NCBI GenBank assembly: GCA_007844125.1
Contig: CM017558.1
Span: forward strand, 59,911,780-59,975,779
DNA length: 64,000 nucleotides
Origin: Sinonovacula constricta
Lineage: Eukaryota; Mollusca; Bivalvia; Cardiida; Solecurtidae
Direction: 5' to 3'
The notes beneath the pieces are model-generated. The model made no database searches. It saw only the letters and a program-made list of their open reading frames with translations, and had not been told where the DNA came from. The translations under genes and the position numbers were made by a program. Shown here piece after piece: positions 9,801-19,432 of the stretch. How positions within the stretch are numbered: position 1 is the first letter of the stretch; every line of letters starts with the position of its first letter.

Positions 9801-11062
9801 CTTATGCTTCAACACTAGACTAGAGTTGCGACGTTCAAGCTCACATTTGAATATTCCGACATGACTTGTTGCAATGCTGTGCTCTGTAACGGCACTGTGC
9901 TTGAAATTTGTGGATGGAGAAACGTTGAATGTGTTCAGTTTATTAAAGTTGTTGGAAGTGTTGTGAATACGACACAGAAGACAAAACATGCCGCTTCCTT
10001 CAAGGTAAATGAGCCACCAAATTCCTGTATTCTCACAAAAGGCTGTCTGTCAACAAGTTGTGTTTAAACATGTTTACACTTCGCTTTTTCTTATCTGGAT
10101 TTTTACTTTTAGGAATTTTATCAGTTCGAATTCTCTCAACTTCAGACTTGGTCAATTCACTACATTTACCCGAACACAGATAGAAGCTGTGAAGCTTTCC
10201 TTCATTTAAACCAGCATCTTCAAAATACTCTTTTAGTAACTAGGTAGCTTGTGATTCAGGCATTATATTTTTGCAAACAATCTTTGGAACAGTACTGATC
10301 TGTTTATCAGGAATACCTGTACATGACTGACAGGGTTGTGCTGTTTCAGAATCTTGCAAATTCTCTATCTCAGCTTGGGTTTGCTGTGATTCAGAATCCG
10401 ACCCTGGAAATTTAATGACAAGTTTTAATTACAAGTTTTAGTATTGTAAATTCGAATTGGAATTTGACCACTTCAAAGGACCATTTTGCAGAATGTATAA
10501 GTGATTACAAATAAAATCAGAAACCAAAGTTCGCAGTTACAACCTGGTCAACTCATGTAACTATAACTCTATATCTATAATATCATACTGCAAAGTAAGA
10601 TGATGGTTGGAGATTAAATAGGTTTTATAACCCTGATTTGATTTTAAAAAAAACTGCAAGTTTTTAAGCAACTTTTGAAATAAAAGTGATATATTTGGGG
10701 GTCTACACTAGGGTCTACATCTCTGTTCCAAAAGTAAATGTTTCTTCAATTATACAGTATCATTCTTTACTTTAAAAAATCATCAAATCATCAAATTAAT
10801 TTGTTTTCTTAAAAGTGGAGGACAGTGTTTAGTTACTTATTGTCAGGAAAATATCAATTTCAAATTTTCCGTATTGCTGGATGGGTGGGGTATGGCCGGC
10901 ATAGATATGATTTACAAAATATAACTTAGTTGAAGTAAAACTGAAAATCACCTGCATGCAATCATTCAATATTGAAGTGTACATATTACCTTTCGTCCAA
11001 AAATCTGACATTTTTCTCTGATTTGTTTGATTTTCAATTTTTATTTTCCTTTTTGGTGGCAT
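9795..11062 (-). pseudogene. Second hAT-type transposase relic (TTF zinc finger, ZNF862/KIAA1586-like), two exons
   Basis: Exon 1 runs from ATG 11062 to 10990 and encodes a basic start (MPPKRKIK) and a PIP-box-like QRKMSDFW. The donor is AAAG|GTAATA and the acceptor TTTCCAG at 10404-10410. Exon 2 starts at 10403, and the phase-1 join gives TKGSDSESQQTQAEIENLQD in frame. After an in-frame TAG (10240-10242) the frame continues with LLKEYFEDAGLNEGKLHSF and a basic PKSKNPDKKKRSVNMF. A shift near 10035 leads into GIWWLIYLEGSGMFCLLCRI and FKHSAVTEHSIATSH, the Cys-x2-Cys/His pattern of a TTF finger. It breaks off at 9795 where the 650-bp repeats begin, so the catalytic core is missing. Naming rests on motif style only. 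Confidence 0.6.
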
Positions 11063-11126
11063 TTGAGAGGCTTATATACGTATATTTTGCGAAGAATGCA
11101 GACGAAACATCTATTTATAGCTTACT

Positions 11127-11183
11127 CAATCGGGTACCTCGGATAATTCTCCGAGGATGGAATTACCCGTAGAGTTCCGATTG
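11127..11183. repeat. Nested inverted repeat (stem-loop)
   Basis: A perfect 6-bp stem CCTCGG (11137) pairs with CCGAGG (11151) over an 8-base loop. It is enclosed by gggta (11132)/taccc (11164) and caatcgg (11127)/ccgattg (11177). The phrase tagctta also flanks the structure on both sides as a direct repeat. It resembles a small fold-back element or an element terminus. Confidence 0.5.
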
Positions 11184-11464
11184 ATAGCTTACCGTATATG
11201 CATTTTTCACGGATACACACGACTTTGTTATTACCAGTTTGGCGGAAAATGTCGAAGAAAGACGAATGCTCAGTTTATGAATTTCGGCATCATTTGGAAA
11301 CCATACGTACTGTCTGCATGCGACCTGCGCAAACGGATGCGCAGTAAAACATTAACATCCGGGAAGTGTTTTGTCGATACTTTTGTCTATGTATTTTTGG
11401 TTTCTGTTAATGCGAAACCGTTTTTTTATTTGTGGTGAAAATTATTTTTTTTGAGAAAGTAGCC

Positions 11465-12500
11465 GGCGCTCACTTCTTAAGTATCGGGCGATACCGCCGG
11501 TGCTTCTAGAAAACATTCTTTACGCGTACACTTTTCCTACCAGTGCTGTTAAGTGTATTATATGCAATCTGTTATCCTTATTTGAGCATTTCCAGCATTC
11601 CCTCTTTTGCACGTACACAAACCGTGGATCATGCGATTCGCGAAAAAGGAATTGGAGGCTGGTGCTGGGGACGTACCCTATCTGGCGGTAGTGCCGGAAG
11701 TGTGATATTCTGCAAAAGAGCTTTACGCCTACACTTTCTATACCAGTGCTGTTCAGTGTATTATATGCAATCTGTTATTCTTATTTCGGCATTTTCAGCA
11801 TTCCCTCTTTTGCGCGTACAGAGCTTTGGATCGAGCGATTCGCGAAAAGGGGATGGGAGGCTGGTGCTAGGGGCGTACGATATCTGGCGTAGTGTCGGAA
11901 GTGATATATTCTGCAAGAGAGCTTTACGCGTACACTTTTTTTACCAGTGCTGTTCAGTTTATTATATGCAATCTTTTATCCTTATTCGAGCATTTTCAGC
12001 ATTCCCTCTTTTGCTCGTACACAACCTTGGATCATGCGATTCGCGAAAAAGGAATGGGAGGCTGGTGCTGGGGACGTACCCTATCTGGCGGTAGTGTCGG
12101 AAGTGTAATATTCTGAAAGAGAACTTTAAGCGTACACTTTTTTTTACCAGTGCTGTTCAGTATATTATATGCAATCTGTTATCCTTATTTGAGCATTTTC
12201 AGCATTCCCTCTTTTGCACGTACACACCTTGGATCATGCGATTCGCGAAAAAGGAATGGGAGGCTGGTGCTGGGGACGTACCCTATCTGGCGGTAGTGTC
12301 GGATGTATGATATTCTGCAAGAGAGCTTTATGCGTACACTTTTAGTACCAGTACTGTTCAGTATATTATATGCAATTTTTTAGCCTTATTTGAGCATTTT
12401 CAGCATTCCCTTTTTTGCGCGTACGCAACCTTGGATCAAGCGCTTTGCGAAAAAGGAATGGAAGACTGGTGCTGGAGACCTGCCCTATCTGTTGTTTATT
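11465..12500 (+). repeat. Five tandem copies of a ~202-bp repeat
   Basis: The marker ccagtgctgtt occurs at 11540, 11743, 11944, 12147 and 12348 (last copy ccagtactgtt), spacing 201-203 bp. Each unit carries gcgattcgcgaaaaaggaat, ggctggtgctgggga and cctatctggcggtagtg. One frame stays open across three units (11543-12094), but 202 is not a multiple of three and the residues differ from unit to unit, so it is not coding. I compared it by memory with 5S rRNA and U1-U6 snRNAs and saw no match. Confidence 0.9.
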
Positions 12501-13344
12501 ATAAAAAACTTTTGACTCACAGACGAAATATTATAGCACATTCCTAATACAAATTAAAACAGTCTACAACACATCATTTTTAGAAAGCCCTAAAGCTTAC
12601 ATGAAAGAAACATAAACAATTACGTATATTCCCGCAAGCACTAATGAAATTGTATGATCTCATTAGACCGAATAGCCCAAACGAACGACCAATGGATAAT
12701 TTGATTACTGTGTTTACCGCCACAATAACAGAATGTCAGTTATTTGGAGACGGATAGAATCCGTTTTTATCCATTCGCATCTCTGCAATGCCTGTCTATC
12801 ATCCGTTAAATCTGTTTACTGTCAGGCGATGGCTGTTGATGTAATTCGATCTTAAAGGTTTTTTAAATAGTTAGTTACTTACGTAGCAATGTCGGAAATC
12901 ATCTTAAAATAACATTCGAATAACGTTCATCCGAAAAACCTGTAACTGTATTAGGGCTGTGTTATGCACCTCACAGTCAGTGTTTATCATTTAAAAAGTA
13001 CTCACAGGAAAAAACACAAACATCACTTACTAACAATCAAGTTAAATGCAAAGACGCATTGAAAGTATTGTACTTTTCTTATTCAGTTAAGGCATAAACA
13101 CTTATAATAATAATTTACTTCATTATGATGTCAGCACTTATCAGGTTTCCTTTAAGGAAGACAACTCTGATTGTCCTAAAATTATAAGTTAAAGAGTTGT
13201 CATTTCGAAACAACACGATCGCTTGTGTGACAGGGTTTCCTGTAATTGAATCAATGCAAACATTCTAAATTCTGTTTGTTTTCCTTTTGTTCTATTGAAG
13301 CGTATATCAATGACTGTCGTAACATGTGACGTGCCAACAAGGTG
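12501..13344. other. Non-coding, no feature seen
   Basis: AT-rich sequence with no recognisable coding motif, RNA gene or tandem repeat. Confidence 0.4.
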
Positions 13345-13665
13345 ACCCAACTGAGTGTATACATACACCATGGTCGCAATCAGACCTGGCAGCGATGTAG
13401 GTCGTCGACTCATGGTATAAGGGAGCCCAAGTTCAAGCCGAAGTTGCGACTTACTAAAGTGTTGAAAGGTGGACTTGGATAAAGCGTCCTTGATAAAAAT
13501 ATGAAAATTGTACTAGTAGTTCTAGAAGGACTAGTTGGCCAGGTGTCAGGATAGTCATGTCAGATATTCACAGTGAAGACAGCATCGCTTCTTTTTTCAA
13601 GTGGACTCTGTCTCCGCATAACTGGGACAACTGAACGATTAATAGTGGGACGATGAATCAGAAAA
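13345..13665 (+). mobile_element. Degraded SINE, same family as the one at 16446
   Basis: The stretch containing tagttggccaggtgtcagga, ttcacagtgaagacagcatc and ttcaagtggactctgtc lines up in order with the body of the SINE at 16446-16767 (ggttggcccggtgtcaggat, cacagtgaaggcagc, ttcaagtggacaccgt). The tRNA-like head is barely recognisable (gtaggtcgtcgactc... caagttcaagccg), so A and B boxes are probably dead. Confidence 0.65.
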
Positions 13666-15633
13666 TACACTACATCATTCTTTAAAGTATAGCGTGAATA
13701 CCATTCAAGCTTTTTCATACATGTACTACTCAAAAAGGCGAACACGTTTTGGAGAACTGTTGCACACAATTATTGCTGGCGATATATGAAGACTGTATAT
13801 GACTAATAAGATACGTATGACTGAACATAGTTTGTATTGTGCTTAAAATAAAATAAAAATGAAATGTATATAACTTATATGTAATGTATATCAATAAATT
13901 CCTCATTATGGGCTATGCTTATGACCATGAAAACTTCACCAATTAAATAAGGCCCTACGTGTTTGTCTTCTTAAGATTTTCATTTCTCGATGTCCTTAGT
14001 ATGGGAAACTGACAATTGGTGTACAGGTCTTTAGAACATTTAAAAACAATGAGTGCACAAATATAATTACAATAAATAATAAATAATGTCATAAACAGCA
14101 ATACAAAACATTTGACATCACTTTAATGGTGCAATCTAACAGTTGGTCAGTTAGGACTAGACCTAAAAAGGTCCCGCTAAGTGTTGTCCTATAAATATGT
14201 GAATTGTGTATAATGACAACCCACTCATAATTATAAACGAGCATTTCCTATGTGAGCTCTGCTGCTCAATTAGTTATTTTTAAACTTAGAAAACCACGTG
14301 ACCATTAACTTTTGAGATCACCTTAGGTCATCATCCGTGTTATTCGCTGTGACCTGGATGTCACTTTGGCAGTAGTATCCATCGAGATTAGTCATAGATT
14401 AGGTAAAAAAGAGCATTGATATCCTTTTTCGTCTTTATGTATGCGTAAGCAAGAGGTCTTTTAGATAGTAAACCACATTTCTCCCAAAGCTGGGGAAATG
14501 TTTTGTTTATAAGGTTACACAACTCTATAAATAAACTAAAGTTCTTTAAGTCATCTGTGGACATTGACCGGTCTTGCGATTGCCATGATTAGCTATTATT
14601 TAACATACTATATTTTACTGCACTGACTGTTCCATTACAATAAAATGAAACGTATGTGCTCAGAATTGCATTTCAATGTGTAGTGTGGAATTTAATGCAG
14701 CGATAAACGACGTTAAAACATGGTGTACATTTAGGACCTGTGCCGTCTTCCGCATTACAATGACAAACAAATAATGATTTATCGTGTCTCCCAATTGTTT
14801 TTGTTCTCAGGACGAACACGTAACGGCTAATAAGAAAGAATTACACTCACTCAGTGACACCGTATCACCATCAACATAATCAGTGATAATCATGTCAACC
14901 ACCACCCTCACTATTACCTCTTCCTGCTACCAAACAACCAAGCATTTAAATAAGCAACATCAGCATGAAATGCAGCAGCTGCAGTTTAATTTACTTGTTT
15001 CGGTAAACTGAAACATTCTCCTATCCACCACGTTAATTATAATCGGTAGTGACATATAACGTGGCAGATTGAGAAATACATTACATCATTACATGTTAAG
15101 TTCTCGTATTATAACCCTTACAGAAGTACATTATAAGTAGTTAATAGTAGACGTGAAAGAACACAATACAAACAACCGTGCTATGTTCAAAAACATATGC
15201 ACAAACCATGCACAACGATTCTTGTTAAAATAACACTTCTGGGCTTGATGCTCCTTCGGGTGGAGGGGCGGAGGGGTGGGGGGTGGACAGATAACAACAT
15301 TAAGTAGTTAACACTATAATCGGTAAACAAATATCAAGATTCGAAAGAATACTAGGTGGGTGTTGAAATGAGAAAAAGTAGGGCCATTTTTTTCTCGGGT
15401 TTTGGTTTGGGTTAGGATTTGGGTTAACCCCAACCATAAGCACTCTTCTGGCCAAATAATGCATTAAGATTAAATGAGCAAAATTTGGACGAAAATAAAA
15501 AAAAACCCATAAAAATAATAAAATGAACCAAATCATAGTAAAATTAGACCAATCTGTGTTAGACATGTAGGGTATGTACTAACTTTGGAAACTTTTTTTT
15601 AATATTGTTTTTAAATAAAAGGAATCTAACCAT
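13666..15633. other. Non-coding AT-rich DNA
   Basis: No gene or RNA recognised. The only marked features are the G-rich tract at 15258-15286 and a GGGTT-rich stretch at about 15400-15435. Confidence 0.4.
15258..15286 (+). other. Potential G-quadruplex tract
   Basis: Four or more G runs of at least three bases separated by short loops (gggtggaggggcggagggg, then tggggggtgg) satisfy the classical G3+N1-7 quadruplex pattern, in an otherwise AT-rich region. No gene start is visible nearby. Confidence 0.5.
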
Positions 15634-15803
15634 TTTTACGACCGGTGTCGCTATTTAAAATTTATTAATAAAATCGCACATTTACTAAACGACGAAATGG
15701 TGTAACAGAAAGAACAAGCCAGCAACAAACTAGTACAATAATGTTTTATTTTAATAAACAATTACATATATGGCGCAACAAAATAATAAGAAATATATCA
15801 GAC
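15634..15803 (-). repeat. Truncated 3' LTR
   Basis: These 170 bp match 18665-18834 of the 5' LTR base for base in length. Similarity ends abruptly at the shared cagac, after which this copy continues directly into the integrase C-terminus. About 600 bp of LTR and the polypurine tract are therefore deleted. Confidence 0.85.
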
Positions 15804-17341
15804 GTTTTCAACATGTTAACATGGCACATTTGTTTTTGTTGTCGCCTCCCAGGAATGAGTATATTGTAATTAAGGTCACCGACTTTCGTCTCAACAATGT
15901 AAGGCCCAAAGTATCTAGCTTGTAATGGTTTTCCTGGGATTGGCAATAGTAAAGGAACCCAGTCACCTGATTTGAAAGATCTAGTTTGAATAGGTAAATC
16001 TTTCTTTCATTTTTCCCTGGGCCGCTTTGAGTTTGAACTTGCTAATTCACAAGCTTTTGATAACCTTTCTCGGAAATAAGAAACATACTCAAACAAGTTC
16101 AATGATGACTCATCATCTGACAGGAACTTCTCCTTAAGCCGTTTTAATGGTCCACGAACAGAGTGACCAAACACAAGCTCAAATGGACTAAATTCAAGAG
16201 ACTCCTGTATTGACTCCCTAACTGCAAACATGAGCAATGGGATACCATCATCCCGGTTTTTGTCAGTATCAAAGCAATAAGTACGAATTATGTTTTTTCA
16301 ATGTCTGGTGTAATCTCTCTAATGCACATTGACTTTCAGGATGATAAGAAGATTCCTAGCTCATGCATGACCTGCTGAAATATACCAGACATGAAATTCG
16401 AGCCTTGGTCCGATTGAACTGAATTAGGGAGGCCAACAAATGTAATACCGGACCTGGTACCGCAATCGGTAGAGCGTCGGTTCCAGGTACGGAGGCCTCG
16501 GGTTCGATCCCGGGCCGCGACATACCAAAGTCGTTAAAATGTTAGTGGTATAGCTCCCTTGCTAACGCTCAAGCAAATATAAGGGTAGTTCCACGACTGG
16601 TTGGCCCGGTGTCAGGATAATGTGACTGGGTGTGGTATCATGCCAGGTGTTCACTGAATGCTATACACAGTGAAGGCAGCAATATAACTGCTTCAAGTGG
16701 ACACCGTTCCAATTAAACTGAAATACTGTTGGTGGGGCGATAAACCCAATAAACAAATAAATAAACAAACAAATGTAAAGAATTTGACAAGGGCTTTGAC
16801 TATCAATTTTGACCGAAGCACACATGAAGGTCAAGAGATACTAATTTTCTGACTTTGTCTTAGGCAAAGGTCCAACGCAGTCTATGATTATCCGACTAAA
16901 CGGTTCATCAAATGCAGGAATGGGCTGTAACGGAGCTTTGGGAATACTTTGATTTGATTTACCAACTATTTGACAAGTGTGCCAAGAGTTGCAATACTGA
17001 GACACGTCAGACTTAAGACCTGGCCAGAAGAAGTGGTTTAGGATCTTATTGTGAGTCTTTGTGATACCTAAATGACCAGACATAAATGATCCATGAGCCA
17101 GTCTTAAAATTTCTTGTCTATACTGACGGGGAACTACAATCTGATGGTTAACCGCCCAATCATCATCAACTGCAACATCTGGTGGTCTCTATTTTCTCAT
17201 CAAAACACCATTCCGTACATAATATCCGACGTGCGCACATGAAATCTCATTCTCAGGTAAAACCTTCTCGAAGAAGCAAGGAATAGCAGGATCATTGTGT
17301 TGGTCCTGAACAAGTTGCAATCTTGACCTTTTATTTGTCAT
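15804..17341 (-). pseudogene. Gypsy integrase, broken by stops, a frameshift and a SINE
   Basis: In reading order: a short pre-integrase region (RLQLVQDQHNDPAIPCFFEK ... RNGVLMRK), a TAG at 17189-17191 where the family usually has Trp, then DDWAVNHQIVVPRQYRQEIL, the HHCC zinc finger (GHLGITKTHNKILNH ... CNSWHTCQ), and the catalytic core start IIIDCVGPLPKTK holding the first Asp. A second TAG follows SEN, then YLLTFMCAS. The SINE at 16446-16767 interrupts here. Beyond it come QSDQGSNFMSGIFQQVMHEL (second Asp) and HPESQCALERLHQTL (catalytic Glu), with a shift near 16350, then ESLEFSPFELVFGHSVRGPL and a C-terminal LQARYFGPYIVETKVGDLNY. All three DDE residues are still visible, but the chain cannot be made whole. 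Confidence 0.88.
16435..16778 (+). mobile_element. tRNA-derived SINE with target site duplication
   Basis: An 11-bp direct repeat aacaaatgtaa flanks the insert (16435-16445 and 16768-16778), so the SINE body is 16446-16767, about 322 bp. The head has a Pol III B box (ggttcgatccc) and an A-box-like stretch (atcggtagagcgtcgg), then a body with gttggcccggtgtcagga and a tail of (aataaacaaataaa). It sits antisense inside the integrase of the gypsy relic, so it is younger than that element. The well-preserved promoter boxes and clean duplication suggest a fairly recent insertion. Confidence 0.9.
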
Positions 17342-17376
17342 TGGATGAATGACCATTAGTTGAAAATGTTGACTTA

Positions 17377-18569
17377 TCAGAATGTGACGAACTCACCACT
17401 AGACTGTTTCTCCTTTAATTCTAAACTGTCAGAAATGAGGTGACCATTTTTCTTGCAATAATTGCAAGTAACATTGGATAAAGTATTTCGTTCACCAGAC
17501 GGTTTTTGTCTGTGTGAACTTAACTGACTTGAAAAGCCAGTACAATTACTATTGTGTTTTAACTTAGCATTTGCATGTGGACTTGAATTTGGTATTTCTT
17601 GTAGTGCTAAGCGTAGATCTGAAGTTTGGTTAAGGAACAAATGAGACCTTGTGAGTCAAGAAATAGTCATCAGCCAAACGAGCAGCTTCATCTAAAGTTT
17701 CAACTTGCTTTTCATCAATAACGGTCTTAAACTCTTCAATAAGCATAAGCTGCCGTAATTTTGCATGGTCTTGTTCTATTCCTTTAGATGAACACCATCT
17801 GTCAAATAATTGTGTTCTTGTTCTAGCAAGCTCAACATGTGTTTGATTAGTTTCTTTTTTACAATTCTTAATTTTTTGTCTATATGCCACAGGGACCAGT
17901 TCGTAGTCTTTAAGGATGTAATCTTTGACAATATCATAGTTAAAACACTGTTCAATGCTTAACTGTGGGTAGATTTCATGTGCTTTACCTAACAGAACAA
18001 TTTGCAGAAGTAAAATCCAGTGCTGTTTTGGCCATTTCAAGTTATCTGCAACTTTCTCAAAATGTAAAAAAGTATTTGTCACCATCCTTCTCTTGAAATT
18101 GAGGAACAAGTCTTATATTCTTTGACACATCAAATGCTTTATTTTGGGTGTCTGTTCTGCTCTTTCTAGTTTCTTCAATTCTAACTGAAACTGCCCGTCT
18201 CGTTCTTTTTCTTCCCGCTCTTGTTCCATTTTCTTTTCTTCCAACTTTAACCTTTGTAATTCTATTCGTGCTTCTCTTTACATTTTTAATTTCTTTAATT
18301 GCAATTTTAATTCTTAGTCCTGGTCTGACATATATTTCTTTACAAACGACATAAGGTCACTTGAAAGTATGTTGTCGTCAATCAAAGTTTGAATAAGCAT
18401 GTTGCAAATAGCCTGTTTTCGCATGGATGCTTTTATTTCAGGAACATTATAATGAGCAGCGATGTCGAGCAAATCAGACTTTGGCAAAATTAAACTCTTC
18501 CTGGGTAGGCGACTTTACAAAATTTTCCAAATTAAATGCCATGGTAGCTTGTTGCTGGTTTGTAGACAT
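17377..18569 (-). pseudogene. Gypsy gag with SCAN-like domain and zinc knuckle
   Basis: Start at ATG 18569 (MSTNQQQATMAFNLENFVKS). A one-base shift near 18480 leads to SDLLDIAAHYNVPEIKASMR, a short SAP-like helical region, then a strongly charged coiled coil (EEKKMEQEREEKERDGQF). After TAA codons (about 18320, 18275 and 18115) comes a SCAN-like domain: LHFEKVADNLKWPKQHWILL, then YELVPVAYRQKIKNCKKE and LARTRTQLFDRWCSSKGI. The nucleocapsid knuckle at 17440-17475 reads CNYCKKNGHLISDS, with Ser where the last Cys should be. Gag of this sort is typical of the gypsy lineage from which the vertebrate SCAN domain is thought to derive. It is dead: one shift, three stops, one lost zinc ligand. Confidence 0.85.
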
Positions 18570-18641
18570 ATTTGTTCACAAAACAACTTAAATAAAAAAA
18601 CACACACAAACTAAGCATTAAATTATCATTTAATGTTTCAA

Positions 18642-18659
18642 ATCCCGGACGAGCCCCCA
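18642..18659 (-). promoter_or_regulatory. Primer binding site, tRNA-Pro type
   Basis: On the minus strand, five bases after the 5' LTR end, lies TGGGGGCTCGTCCGGGAT, which is an 18-base match to the sequence complementary to the 3' end of tRNA-Pro, the same primer site used by murine gammaretroviruses. Its position just downstream of the LTR confirms the LTR boundary and direction. Confidence 0.9.
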
Positions 18660-18664
18660 ATTTC

Positions 18665-19432
18665 TGCTACGACCGGTGTCGCTATTTAAGATTAATTAAT
18701 AAAGTAGCACGTTTACTTAACGACGAAATGGTGTAACAGAAAGAACAAGCCAGCAACAAACTAGTATAATAATGCTTAATTTTAATAAACAATTAAATAT
18801 AGTTCGTAACAAAATAATAACAAATATACCAGACAAAATTATTTGAGAATGCAAAATAAATGTTAGCTTACAGTTTGTCCCTTTCGGAGTTGTCCCTTTA
18901 ATAGTCCAATTAATAATCCATCGTCGAATAATCCTGAAGAGTTTTCGGTAGAATGTCCTCGTAGATAGGCACAGTTGAAATAATCCAAAGGTAGAACAAT
19001 ACGCGAATGTAATAAATATAATTCCGAATCCAACACTTTAATATTTATGTCACTGTAGAATATAAAAAGTCCACGTAAGTTTCAACACAGAAAGGTTTAA
19101 TATAAAAGCTGCAAGTATTTCCAAACTATATGTCCAAACTTTATGTCCAAACTTTATGTGTAAACTTTATGTCCGAACTTCCCTTAAATCGGCTTACAAG
19201 CCCGTATATTGACCCAAAGAATTTCTAGAACGCAGAAGTCTCTAGAACATTAACGAAACTAGAACATTCTCCAAATCCAGTTAAAAATAAACAAATAAAT
19301 TTTCTAGCATGATCCTTTTCTTTCTAGCAGTTACGCGAATGCTACGTCATTCGAAATACGTCATGACTACTACAACAACCCCTTAACATGACTATCGTAA
19401 CCTTAAACGCCGGTGTACTACTGTACATAACA
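18665..19432 (-). repeat. Complete 5' LTR
   Basis: In element direction it starts TGTTATGTACAGTAGTAC and ends GACACCGGTCGTAGCA, with the usual TG...CA ends. It contains a run of about four 13-bp units (tttatgtccaaac and variants) at about 19125-19185. A solo copy of the same LTR lies at 25984-26743, with the same internal short repeats. Confidence 0.9.

Larger units (their letters stand above)
15634..19432 (-). mobile_element. Internally deleted Ty3/gypsy LTR retrotransposon (SCAN-gag type)
   Basis: The element lies on the minus strand. In its own direction it has a 768-bp 5' LTR (19432-18665), a tRNA-Pro-like primer site, a SCAN-like gag with zinc knuckle, an integrase, and a 170-bp remnant of the 3' LTR (15803-15634). 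The flanks carry a 4-bp match CCAT (15630-15633 and 19433-19436), a plausible target site duplication. Protease, RT and RNase H are absent: gag runs almost directly into the region upstream of integrase at about 17341. The LTR remnants differ at about 18 of 170 positions by my hand alignment, so the insertion is old. A SINE has inserted inside the integrase. The element cannot move by itself. Confidence 0.9.

Noticed and set aside
11543..12094. 183-codon frame across the 202-bp repeats
   Set aside because: The period is not a multiple of three, so each unit is read differently. There is no conserved protein repeat and no homology.
11465..12500. Tandem 5S rRNA or snRNA genes
   Set aside because: The unit length suggested it, but I could not match any conserved 5S box or U1-U6 element on either strand from memory.
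15390..15440. Interstitial telomere repeat (GGGTTAGG-like)
   Set aside because: Only scattered GGGTT and one gggttagg are present with no regular TTAGGG period.
16446..16520. Functional tRNA gene in the integrase
   Set aside because: The tRNA-like part has an inserted segment and is followed by a SINE body, tail and target duplication.
18148..18354. Plus-strand hydrophobic frame rich in Leu, Phe and Ile
   Set aside because: It is the antisense of the charged coiled coil of gag (Lys/Glu codons read backwards).
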